Shown piece after piece: positions 1 through 5,271 of a DNA stretch of 5,271 nt (position 1 is its first letter; each line of letters begins with the position of its first letter). The translations under genes were made by a program, and so were the position numbers. The stretch spans positions 1 to 5,271 of the forward strand of contig DIUB01000029.1 in NCBI GenBank assembly GCA_002422265.1, given 5' to 3'. The notes beneath the pieces were generated by a model that saw only the letters and a program-made list of their open reading frames with translations, searched no databases and was not told the DNA's origin. This DNA comes from Geobacter sp. UBA6169. Its GTDB lineage: Bacteria; Desulfobacterota; Desulfuromonadia; Geobacterales; Pseudopelobacteraceae.

Positions 1-133
1 CAGAGGCACAGAGAACACAGAGAAATCAAAGGTTTAAAAACAAAGCAAGGCGTGTCTTTGGGGCGAGTCAAAAGAATAGTTCAGGCTTCTAACTCGTAGA
101 TGTTGCTCTGTGACCTCTGTTGCTCTGTGTTTC
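1..133. repeat. CACAGAG-type intergenic inverted/tandem repeat, left edge cut by the window
   Basis: The left arm carries two tandem copies of the 9-mer CACAGAGAA (7-15 and 16-24), preceded by CAGAGG (1-6). The right arm carries CTCTGTG twice (106-112 and 123-129) inside an 11-bp direct repeat GTTGCTCTGTG (102-112 and 119-129, period 17). The arms are complementary: 1-6 pairs with 114-119 and 7-13 pairs with 106-112 across one bulged base, and CACAGAG at 16-22 can pair with 123-129. The roughly 90 bases between the arms show no gene; only short complementarities are visible, such as CAAAG 41-45 with CTTTG 56-60 and CGAGT 64-68 with ACTCG 92-96. Similar CACAGAG-rich intergenic elements are, as I recall, dispersed in Geobacter-like genomes; that part is from memory. 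No coding capacity or function is assigned. Confidence 0.7.
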
Positions 134-156
134 AAATGTGTTTTTTATTGGATAAA

Positions 157-180
157 GCGTTGCGCCGTAGCGGCGTTGCG
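157..180 (+). repeat. Small GC hairpin flanked by direct repeats in the xylH leader
   Basis: CGCCG (163-167) and CGGCG (171-175) form a perfect 5-bp stem with a TAG loop. The octamer GCGTTGCG occurs twice around it (157-164 and 173-180, period 16). The structure lies about 20 nt upstream of the Shine-Dalgarno of the permease gene. A T6 run (191-196) follows 15 nt after the stem, too far for a classical intrinsic terminator. It could be a weak mRNA-leader structure or chance; no regulatory role can be shown. Confidence 0.35.
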
Positions 181-196
181 TGAGGAAAGCTTTTTT

Positions 197-203
197 GAAG
201 GAG
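197..203 (+). promoter_or_regulatory. Ribosome binding site that fixes the xylH-like start
   Basis: GAAGGAG lies 8 nt before ATG 212. The same frame is open further upstream, to an ATG at 110, but that start lies inside the repeat element. It would add 34 residues with no counterpart in XylH proteins, so 212 is preferred. Confidence 0.8.
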
Positions 204-211
204 AAACGTGT

Positions 212-1390
212 ATGCTCGCAGACACTGTAACGATGAAAGAGCTGTTCCGCAGGAACATGCGCCAGTACACGATGATAGCGGCACTGGTGGTGATCTGGAT
301 CTTTTTTGCCGTTATGACGGACGGCACATTCATCTCACCCCGTAACCTGTCCAACCTGTTTCTGCAGACAGTGACGGTGGCCATTGTTGCCTGCGGCATG
401 GTGCTGATTATTGTGACCGGCAACATAGATCTGTCGGTCGGTTCGGTGGCCGGTTTTTGCGGCGCAGTCGGGGCGGTACTGCAGGTCAAGTATGGCTGGG
501 ACACCCCCTCCACGATCCTGGCGGTGCTGATAACCGGTCTGATCATCGGGGCCTGGCACGGCTTCTGGGTGGCCTGGAAAAAGGTGCCGGCCTTTATCGT
601 TACCCTGGCCAGTATGCTGGCGTTTCGCGGCGCCATACTGGGGGTAACCGGTGGTGCCACCATCAGCCCGATGCGTGACAGTTTCAAGGAGATAGGAACC
701 GGTTACATCCCTGATCTGTTCACGGCCAGGGGCGGCTTCAACGATACCAGCGCCTTTTTAGCGGCTGTCGGTATCATCCTGTTTGTCTGGTTTGAGATCC
801 GTCAGCGCAAGAAGAGGGCAGAGACCGGTTTTCAGCAGCATCCCCTCTGGATGGATGCCGGACGGATCGCGGTCATCTCCCTGGCCATTGCCGGTGCGTT
901 CTCCATCATGATCTTCAATGAGGGGATTCCCTACGCAGTGCTGGTCCTGCTGGCAGTGGTGCTGTTGTTCAGATTCATTGGCGACCGGACCGTGTTCGGC
1001 AGACGCTTGTACGCAATTGGCGGTAATGCCGATGCTGCCATGCTGTCCGGCATCAGTATCCGGAAAAACATCATGGCCCTGTATATGCTCTTCGGCAGTC
1101 TGGTGGCCCTTGCCGGTATTGTCATGACCGCCCGTCTGAATGCCGCCACCACCTCGGCTGGTATGAACATGGAACTTGACGCCATTGCCGCTGCGGTCAT
1201 CGGCGGTACCAGCCTGATGGGGGGTGAGGGGAAGATCACCGGTGCCGTAATCGGCGCCCTGATCATGTCCAGCCTGGATAACGGCATGAGCCTGATGAAT
1301 ATCGACATTACCTGGCAGTACATCATCAAGGGGCTGATCCTGCTCACGGCGGTCTGGGCTGATGTGGCCATGCGGCAGCGCAAGGGCTAG
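212..1390 (+). CDS. xylH: XylH-like sugar ABC transporter permease
   Basis: Inner-membrane permease subunit of a carbohydrate-uptake ABC transporter of the RbsC/XylH/MglC family (BPD_transp_2), which moves a monosaccharide using an ATPase and a periplasmic binding protein. The protein has 392 residues, almost the length of E. coli XylH (393) and longer than RbsC-type permeases (about 320). The extra length is the XylH-type central region (about 170-240) with a charged loop near 196-204. Family motifs are GNIDLSVGS (70-78), VPAFIVTLASMLAFRG (125-140), the cytoplasmic ATPase-contact loop FGRRLYAIGGN (262-272), and ELDAIAAAVIGGTSLMGG (321-338). About ten hydrophobic segments start near residue 20. 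The start was chosen from the Shine-Dalgarno at 197-203. No xylF or xylG is in the window; they may lie to the left, though a repeat element occupies the upstream 200 nt. The next gene starts 26 nt downstream, suggesting cotranscription. Family assignment is firm; xylose itself as substrate is inferred from resemblance only. Confidence 0.88.
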   Translation: MLADTVTMKELFRRNMRQYTMIAALVVIWIFFAVMTDGTFISPRNLSNLFLQTVTVAIVACGMVLIIVTGNIDLSVGSVAGFCGAVGAVLQVKYGWDTPSTILAVLITGLIIGAWHGFWVAWKKVPAFIVTLASMLAFRGAILGVTGGATISPMRDSFKEIGTGYIPDLFTARGGFNDTSAFLAAVGIILFVWFEIRQRKKRAETGFQQHPLWMDAGRIAVISLAIAGAFSIMIFNEGIPYAVLVLLAVVLLFRFIGDRTVFGRRLYAIGGNADAAMLSGISIRKNIMALYMLFGSLVALAGIVMTARLNAATTSAGMNMELDAIAAAVIGGTSLMGGEGKITGAVIGALIMSSLDNGMSLMNIDITWQYIIKGLILLTAVWADVAMRQRKG

Positions 1391-1404
1391 TCATCATCGA
1401 TATC

Positions 1405-1410
1405 AGGAGG
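1405..1410 (+). promoter_or_regulatory. Ribosome binding site that fixes a GTG start
   Basis: A perfect AGGAGG ends directly before TTG 1411, which leaves no spacing for that codon. In-frame GTG 1417 sits 6 nt downstream and is the workable start. Confidence 0.8.
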
Positions 1411-1416
1411 TTGATA

Positions 1417-2538
1417 GTGAGCCCGGATGAATCAAGGGTAAGCGAGCTTGATGTGCTGCGTGGTTTTGCCATGCTGGGGGTCTTTATCGTAAACTTTGTT
1501 GAGATGAACTCCCTGCCCCCCGGAGAATCAGGCGTCTATCCGATCTGGAACTCCGCACTGGATGAGTCCTTCAAATGGCTGTATCAAACGCTATTCAATG
1601 AAAAATTTTACCTGATTTTCGTCTTTCTTTTTGGCTACTCGTTGTCATTCATCGTGGTTTCGGCCCAGAAGAAGAACCTGAATGTTGACATCATCGTGCT
1701 GAGGCGGATGGGGTCACTGCTGCTGCTAGGGGTTGGCCTTGCCGGGCTCTTCTGGTGGGGGGTAATCCTGATACCGTATGCCCTGTTCGGTCTGATTATG
1801 TGGGGGCTTGTCCGGGCCTTTAATCAACAGATAAACTGCCTGTTGGCGGTGCTGCTGATACTGGTTGTTCCGCCACTGCTCAACCATATCAGGCTGGCCC
1901 ATACCTACCAGTACATACTGGACACGCAGTCACTCTTAGTCCTTTATACCCACGGCGGTTTCTGGAACTGGATCCAGCTGATTCCGGTGCAGTTGCAGGG
2001 TGTGTACTGGGGGTTCTTTACTGATGGCCTGAATACCCCGTTTTACCCAGGGAATATTGCCTATATGTCGATGCTTTTGGGACTATTCATACTTGGCTGG
2101 TATGGAGCCATGCACAAGATCATCACCACGACCTCAACAGCATCCTACCTCAAGCTCATCCTCTTCGGGATACTCCTCTTTGTGATTACCAGGCTGCTGG
2201 ATCCCAAGGATTATTTCTTCCTGCACCGTTTCTCGCAGACCCTGGCCATGTCTGCCGGTATCATCATACTGGCGCGGGTCAGGGAGTCGCCGCTTACCCG
2301 GCTGTTTGCGCTGATCGGACGCACTTCGTTTTCTGCCTACGCTTTCCATCTCATGGTCGGTGCACTGGTCTTTTACCTGTTTGGACTTTTCCAGAAATTT
2401 TCAATCAGCATGCTGTTTTTTATGGCGCTGGCGACCTATTTGATGGCTGCTGCAACCTGCTGGGCCATGCAGAGGCGGTTCGGTTCCGGTCTCTTTGAAA
2501 TGCTGATGAAGCGGATGACCTATGGTAAAGACGGTTGA
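1417..2538 (+). CDS. DUF418 / YeiB-family polytopic membrane protein
   Basis: A 373-residue integral inner-membrane protein of the DUF418 (YeiB-like) family, whose biochemical role is not established; members are often loosely annotated as transporters. Family hallmarks seen here are the N-terminal signature R7-x-x-E-L-D-V-L-R-G-F-A-M-L-G (7-21) leading into the first membrane segment and ending at N26, the KFYLIFVFLFGYSLSF stretch (63-78), and the C-terminal IGRTSFSAYAFH (300-311). It closes with RRFGSGLFEMLMKRMTYG (353-370), which matches the usual DUF418 tail. About eight to ten hydrophobic helices fill the chain, for example around 18-27, 64-81, 98-132, 141-155, 213-230, 246-259, 276-286, 307-325 and 331-350. 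The GTG start is set by AGGAGG at 1405-1410. It lies 26 nt after the permease gene and 44 nt before the next gene, so it looks like the middle gene of an operon. The neighbours do not reveal its substrate. Confidence 0.85.
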   Translation: MSPDESRVSELDVLRGFAMLGVFIVNFVEMNSLPPGESGVYPIWNSALDESFKWLYQTLFNEKFYLIFVFLFGYSLSFIVVSAQKKNLNVDIIVLRRMGSLLLLGVGLAGLFWWGVILIPYALFGLIMWGLVRAFNQQINCLLAVLLILVVPPLLNHIRLAHTYQYILDTQSLLVLYTHGGFWNWIQLIPVQLQGVYWGFFTDGLNTPFYPGNIAYMSMLLGLFILGWYGAMHKIITTTSTASYLKLILFGILLFVITRLLDPKDYFFLHRFSQTLAMSAGIIILARVRESPLTRLFALIGRTSFSAYAFHLMVGALVFYLFGLFQKFSISMLFFMALATYLMAAATCWAMQRRFGSGLFEMLMKRMTYGKDG

Positions 2539-2570
2539 TATGAGGTTTGTGGTGTCTTGATGAACTGTGT

Positions 2571-2574
2571 GGAG
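2571..2574 (+). promoter_or_regulatory. Ribosome binding site for the CDF-GNAT gene
   Basis: GGAG lies 8 nt before ATG 2583. The same frame is open back to TTG 2547, but that codon lacks a convincing Shine-Dalgarno. The added residues would be a short cysteine-containing stretch unlike a CDF N-terminus. Confidence 0.65.
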
Positions 2575-2582
2575 TGTCCAGT

Positions 2583-4064
2583 ATGAGCCAGCCATCTGTC
2601 GATAGCGTGACGTCAGAGCAGCAGGCAGCCCAGCAGCAGGAAAAGGCGGTGCGCCTCAACCTGCTGCTGGACGTAAGCATGTTTGTGCCGGTACTGACGG
2701 TTGCGGTACTGGCAAACTCCATGTTGCTGATGACCGATTTCTTCGAGTACGCCAAGTGGATCGTGTCATCACTTATCTCCTGGCTGATCCTGCGGCGGAT
2801 CCGGCAGGGGCGGACAGAGGCGTACGAGTATGGGCCGGAAAAGATCGAGGTGCTGGGGGGCACGTTCATCTCATGCCTGATGCTGGTGGGGATGGTGGTG
2901 ATGACCGGCGTGATCATCGGTCGGATTATCAGGCCGGAAGAGGTGGTGCCCGGTTTTGGACTGGTGGGGATACTGGTGCATCTGGCCGGCACCGGCATGA
3001 ACGGCTGGCTCTGGTTCCGCAACAAACGGATCGCCAGGGAGACCGGCGGCCCGATTCTGGAGGCAACCTGGCGTGCCCACCGTGCCGATACCTTCATGAA
3101 CATCGGCGTGATCATCGCCCTGGGATTGACACTTTCCCTGCGGCAGTACCATTGGTCCGTCTATATCGACCCGATTTGCGCTCTGGCGGCCCTGCTCTAC
3201 CCGGCCGGGGCCTTTGTTGCCATGCTGCGCCGCTCCCTTGATGAACTGACCGACAAGACCCTGGAAGAGGCGGTGCAGCTGCAGATCATGAAGCAACTGG
3301 CCGACTGTTTTGACGGCTATGAGAGTTTCCACGGCATCAAGACCCGCCGGGCCGGTCGGCGGACCTTTGTGGAGATCAGGCTGGGGTTCCACACCGACCG
3401 TTCGGTGGGGGAGATGATGGACACGGTGCATCATCTCAAGACCGGGCTTGAAACCGACATACCCGGGGTTGAGGTGACCGTGGTGCCGGTCCAGGCTGAC
3501 CGGCTGTTTGAAGGGCATGCGGCCAAGACCCAGATCAGGATCGTGCCGCTTTCACCGGCAACCCTCAAGCCGGCATTGGCGCTGATCACCACCACCTTCA
3601 ACCTGACACCTGACGAAGTGCCGGTGCTTGAGCTGGAAGAGTCTGTGGAACCTGGCAGGCATACTGCGATTCTGGCTCAAAAAGGGATCAGTGACCCCAG
3701 CTACTGGGTGGCCCTCTTCCATGGCCATGTGGCAGGGGTGACCGGCATCTACTTCACGCCGCTTGATCGCCACGAGGCGGTCTGGGGTGGCTGGACCGTC
3801 TACGATCCGACCCTGCGTGGCTCGGTTTCCCGCGCCAAGATGCTGATGCTGCAGAAAATGGTAATCGAGGCCCATGCCACCGGCCGCAAGCTGCTCAGGT
3901 TGTATACTTCTACCCTTCCGGCGGAGGCGGCGGCCAACCGGCTCTACGATCATGTCGGCCTCAAGGTGTACCGGACAGAACCGCTGCCTGACGGCACCGG
4001 CATGGTTCTGTACCGTCAGGCCGAACTGGCGTCATTGTACACTCAGGCCGGGTTGGACAGTTGA
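2583..4064 (+). CDS. CDF-like membrane protein fused to a GNAT acetyltransferase-like domain
   Basis: A 493-residue two-part protein. Residues about 22-220 form the six-helix core of a cation diffusion facilitator (helices near 27-47, 49-71, 90-114, 122-145, 169-188, 193-215). They carry the CDF marks YGPEKIEVL (83-91) and ADTFMNIGVIIALGL (168-182). Residues about 225-304 resemble the cytoplasmic CDF domain (FHGIKTRRAGRRTFVEI, 249-265). Residues about 315-482 resemble a GNAT N-acetyltransferase, with YDPTLRGSVSRAKML (407-421) in the acetyl-CoA loop position and NRLYDHVGLKVY (452-463) as the C-terminal motif. Ordinary CDF proteins are about 300 residues and export Zn, Fe, Mn or similar ions. 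Here the metal site looks altered: by alignment to FieF, E55 and W59 replace the TM2 aspartates, and A165 with D169 replaces the TM5 His-xxx-Asp pair. The VHIHxDP-like end of the CDF domain reads VTVVPV (298-303). The GNAT loop lacks its usual glycines (V415, R417). The domain calls are fairly sure; metal transport and acetyltransfer activity are both doubtful. It is the last gene of the plus-strand group, and no plus-strand terminator is evident after it. Confidence 0.82.
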   Translation: MSQPSVDSVTSEQQAAQQQEKAVRLNLLLDVSMFVPVLTVAVLANSMLLMTDFFEYAKWIVSSLISWLILRRIRQGRTEAYEYGPEKIEVLGGTFISCLMLVGMVVMTGVIIGRIIRPEEVVPGFGLVGILVHLAGTGMNGWLWFRNKRIARETGGPILEATWRAHRADTFMNIGVIIALGLTLSLRQYHWSVYIDPICALAALLYPAGAFVAMLRRSLDELTDKTLEEAVQLQIMKQLADCFDGYESFHGIKTRRAGRRTFVEIRLGFHTDRSVGEMMDTVHHLKTGLETDIPGVEVTVVPVQADRLFEGHAAKTQIRIVPLSPATLKPALALITTTFNLTPDEVPVLELEESVEPGRHTAILAQKGISDPSYWVALFHGHVAGVTGIYFTPLDRHEAVWGGWTVYDPTLRGSVSRAKMLMLQKMVIEAHATGRKLLRLYTSTLPAEAAANRLYDHVGLKVYRTEPLPDGTGMVLYRQAELASLYTQAGLDS

Positions 4065-4151
4065 ACGGCAGCTGGGGACGGAGGAATAGCAGAAAGCGTC
4101 GCTGATTGTTATGTCCCGGACCGCATACGACCATTTTAGTCCGAAATAGCG

Positions 4152-4185
4152 AAAAAAACGGCAGTGCTAAGGAAAGCTGCTGCCG
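4152..4185 (-). terminator. Intrinsic terminator of the minus-strand gene
   Basis: Read on the minus strand, CGGCAG (4185-4180) and CTGCCG (4164-4159) form a perfect 6-bp GC-rich stem. GCT/AGC can extend it internally around a TTCCTT loop. Seven T residues (4158-4152) follow immediately. It lies 76 nt past the TAG stop of the substrate-binding-protein gene. On the plus strand no T-run follows the stem, so it should not stop transcription of the opposing operon. Confidence 0.88.
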
Positions 4186-4261
4186 GTTAGGATTGAAACC
4201 ATTGAGATTATTGGCGTCAGCGGAGAGGGTAGCAGGAGCCATCTGTAGACGGCCGACCTTG

Positions 4262-5271
4262 CTACGGCAATAGCGAACCGTTGACCCGCGCTGCCTCAAG
4301 GTAGATGGCAGGCAGTTCAATGCCGCGTGCCTCCAGCAGAGAGCCTCGTATTCCTACCTTGAAGTGTGGTGAGCCGTTCATCGCCTCTGGCGGAGCAGTC
4401 CCTTTGGGGGAGCTGAGCCAGTGCAGGGCCATGGTCATCGCCTTTTCCCCAAAATCACCGGGTGCCGGTGTAATGGACAGGCCGCCGCCATCCTCGGTGT
4501 AGGTGGTATCAAGCCCTATTGGCAGCGGTTTGGCGTTCTTTTCAATCCAGGCCGCAATCTCGTTATGCGGTACTGTCTGCCTGTCCTGGCTGCTCCGTAC
4601 CAGACCGTCATAACTTAAGACCAGCAGCAGATCAGCCTGGTCTGCCTGGTTCTGTATAAACTGCTGCCATTCATGGAAGCTGTTTGATGCCTTGGTTGCA
4701 ACCAGGCGGTGCGGTCCCCAGTGATATGCGGTGACCTGTTCCAGTTCTGCCTGTCCGGTCAGGTCATCCATTGCCAGCACGGCAATACGGGCAGCTTTTC
4801 CCTTGCGGACCACCAGAATGGTTTCACGCACTGCATCCAGCGGTAACCGCTCCTGAATACCGGAGGCATTACCGGCAGTGTCGTAACCGTAGTAGTCCGG
4901 GGAAAGCAGGGTAGCAACATAGACGATCTTTGGCCGGTCTTTGCCGGCATAGTCCCGGACAACATGCTGATTGCTTTCATCATCAACCGAGATCACCAGA
5001 TCAGGGCGCTGCAGGGCAATGGCACGATGGGCGTCGTTGACCGCATTTCTGACCCGGTTGGAGTCCTGGCTGGATTCAAGCCCCAGGTAGTGATACCTGA
5101 CTGTCACCGGTGTGCGGTTTTTCTTGAGGATCTGCTGGATACCGCTGTTGACCCGCTGTGACCAGGGGGATTCGGCCCCGTAGGAATGCAGCACCAGGAT
5201 GCGCGGCTTCATGGCGTTAAAGATTGCCAGAAAGACGATAAAGGCGGCGAGAAAGACCCCGATCAGGATTG
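4262..5271 (-). CDS. ABC-type periplasmic substrate-binding protein, 5' end outside the window
   Basis: Encodes a protein resembling the ABC_sub_bind (PF04392) group of periplasmic binding proteins, which have two Rossmann-like lobes binding a small ligand in the cleft. Numbering from the internal ATG at 5212, lobe one opens with RILVLHSYGAESPWSQRVNSG (4-24). It continues through PDLVISVDDESNQHVV (70-85) and PKIVYVATLLSPDYYG (94-109). Lobe two contains AARIAVLAMDD (140-150) and DLLLVLSYDG (194-203), and ends with ITPAPGDFGEKAM (247-259) and a conserved-looking tail. The frame stays open upstream of that ATG to the window edge with 19 further residues, almost all hydrophobic (ILIGVFLAAFIVFLAIFNA). 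No Shine-Dalgarno precedes 5212, so the true start is beyond the window and the stretch is a signal peptide or membrane anchor. The ligand is not predictable. Proteins of this type also occur beside, or fused to, sensor kinases and diguanylate cyclases, so a sensory role is possible. It converges on the plus-strand operon and has its own terminator. Confidence 0.75.
   Translation of the reverse strand, partial: ILIGVFLAAFIVFLAIFNAMKPRILVLHSYGAESPWSQRVNSGIQQILKKNRTPVTVRYHYLGLESSQDSNRVRNAVNDAHRAIALQRPDLVISVDDESNQHVVRDYAGKDRPKIVYVATLLSPDYYGYDTAGNASGIQERLPLDAVRETILVVRKGKAARIAVLAMDDLTGQAELEQVTAYHWGPHRLVATKASNSFHEWQQFIQNQADQADLLLVLSYDGLVRSSQDRQTVPHNEIAAWIEKNAKPLPIGLDTTYTEDGGGLSITPAPGDFGEKAMTMALHWLSSPKGTAPPEAMNGSPHFKVGIRGSLLEARGIELPAIYLEAARVNGSLLP

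Noticed and set aside
134..160. Possible sigma-70 promoter (TTGGAT and neighbouring AT-rich bases) before the permease
   Set aside because: No -10 hexamer at suitable spacing could be matched with confidence, and the operon may start further upstream.
110..211. Upstream extension of the permease frame to ATG 110
   Set aside because: The extra 34 residues come from repeat and leader DNA, have no XylH counterpart, and the good Shine-Dalgarno points to ATG 212.
145..687. Minus-strand open frame of 180 codons opposite the permease
   Set aside because: It lies opposite conserved XylH motifs such as GNIDLSVGS, and its translation shows no domain signature.
2420..3115. Long minus-strand open frame of 231 codons across the DUF418/CDF junction
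   Set aside because: It overlaps two well-supported plus-strand genes, has a low-complexity Ser/Pro/Arg/Thr-rich translation without family motifs, and is best read as an antisense shadow of GC-rich coding DNA.
2871..3518. Minus-strand open frame of 215 codons inside the CDF-GNAT gene
   Set aside because: It lies wholly antisense to recognised CDF coding sequence, and its His/Gly/Pro-rich translation matches no family I know.
4065..4261. Possible riboswitch or structured RNA in the convergent intergenic region
   Set aside because: I looked for c-di-GMP/GEMM, cobalamin, TPP and fluoride core motifs on both strands and found none. Apart from the minus-strand terminator there are only weak stems, such as GGGAC 4075-4079 with GTCCC 4113-4117.
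3961..4320. Minus-strand open frame of 119 codons over the convergent intergenic region
   Set aside because: It overlaps the ends of both convergent genes and runs through the intrinsic terminator, so it is unlikely to be translated.

Overview
The window most likely comes from a Gram-negative bacterium of the Geobacter / Desulfuromonadales type. This is inferred from the moderately high G+C, the style of the gene families and the CACAGAG-type intergenic repeat at the left end. It is not proven by any marker gene. No RNA gene, CRISPR array, insertion sequence or transposase was seen.

Layout. Bases 1-211 are non-coding. They hold a degenerate inverted/tandem repeat built on CACAGAG/CTCTGTG (1-133) and a small GC hairpin flanked by 8-bp direct repeats (157-180). 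Three plus-strand genes follow, close together and apparently in one operon. The first is a XylH-like sugar ABC transporter permease (212-1390). The second is a DUF418/YeiB-type polytopic membrane protein (1417-2538, GTG start). The third is a two-domain protein (2583-4064) joining a cation-diffusion-facilitator (CDF) half to a GNAT acetyltransferase-like half. The gaps between them are 26 and 44 nt, each gene has a recognisable Shine-Dalgarno, and no terminator lies between them. On the minus strand, converging on this group, is a gene for a periplasmic ABC-type substrate-binding protein (4262 to beyond 5271). Its N-terminal membrane segment runs off the right edge. A clear intrinsic terminator for it lies at 4152-4185.

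How the genes fit together. The XylH-like permease needs an ATPase (XylG type) and a binding protein (XylF type), neither of which is in the window. They may lie to the left of base 1. The minus-strand binding protein is of another family (ABC_sub_bind, PF04392 type) and is transcribed towards the operon, so it is probably not the permease's partner. The shared role of permease, DUF418 protein and CDF-GNAT protein is unknown; all three are integral membrane proteins.

The most unusual item is the CDF-GNAT fusion. By hand alignment, two of the four transmembrane metal ligands expected in a CDF are gone, the C-terminal metal-site motif is missing, and the GNAT half lacks the usual glycines of its acetyl-CoA loop. 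It may be a repurposed protein rather than an ordinary zinc/iron exporter.
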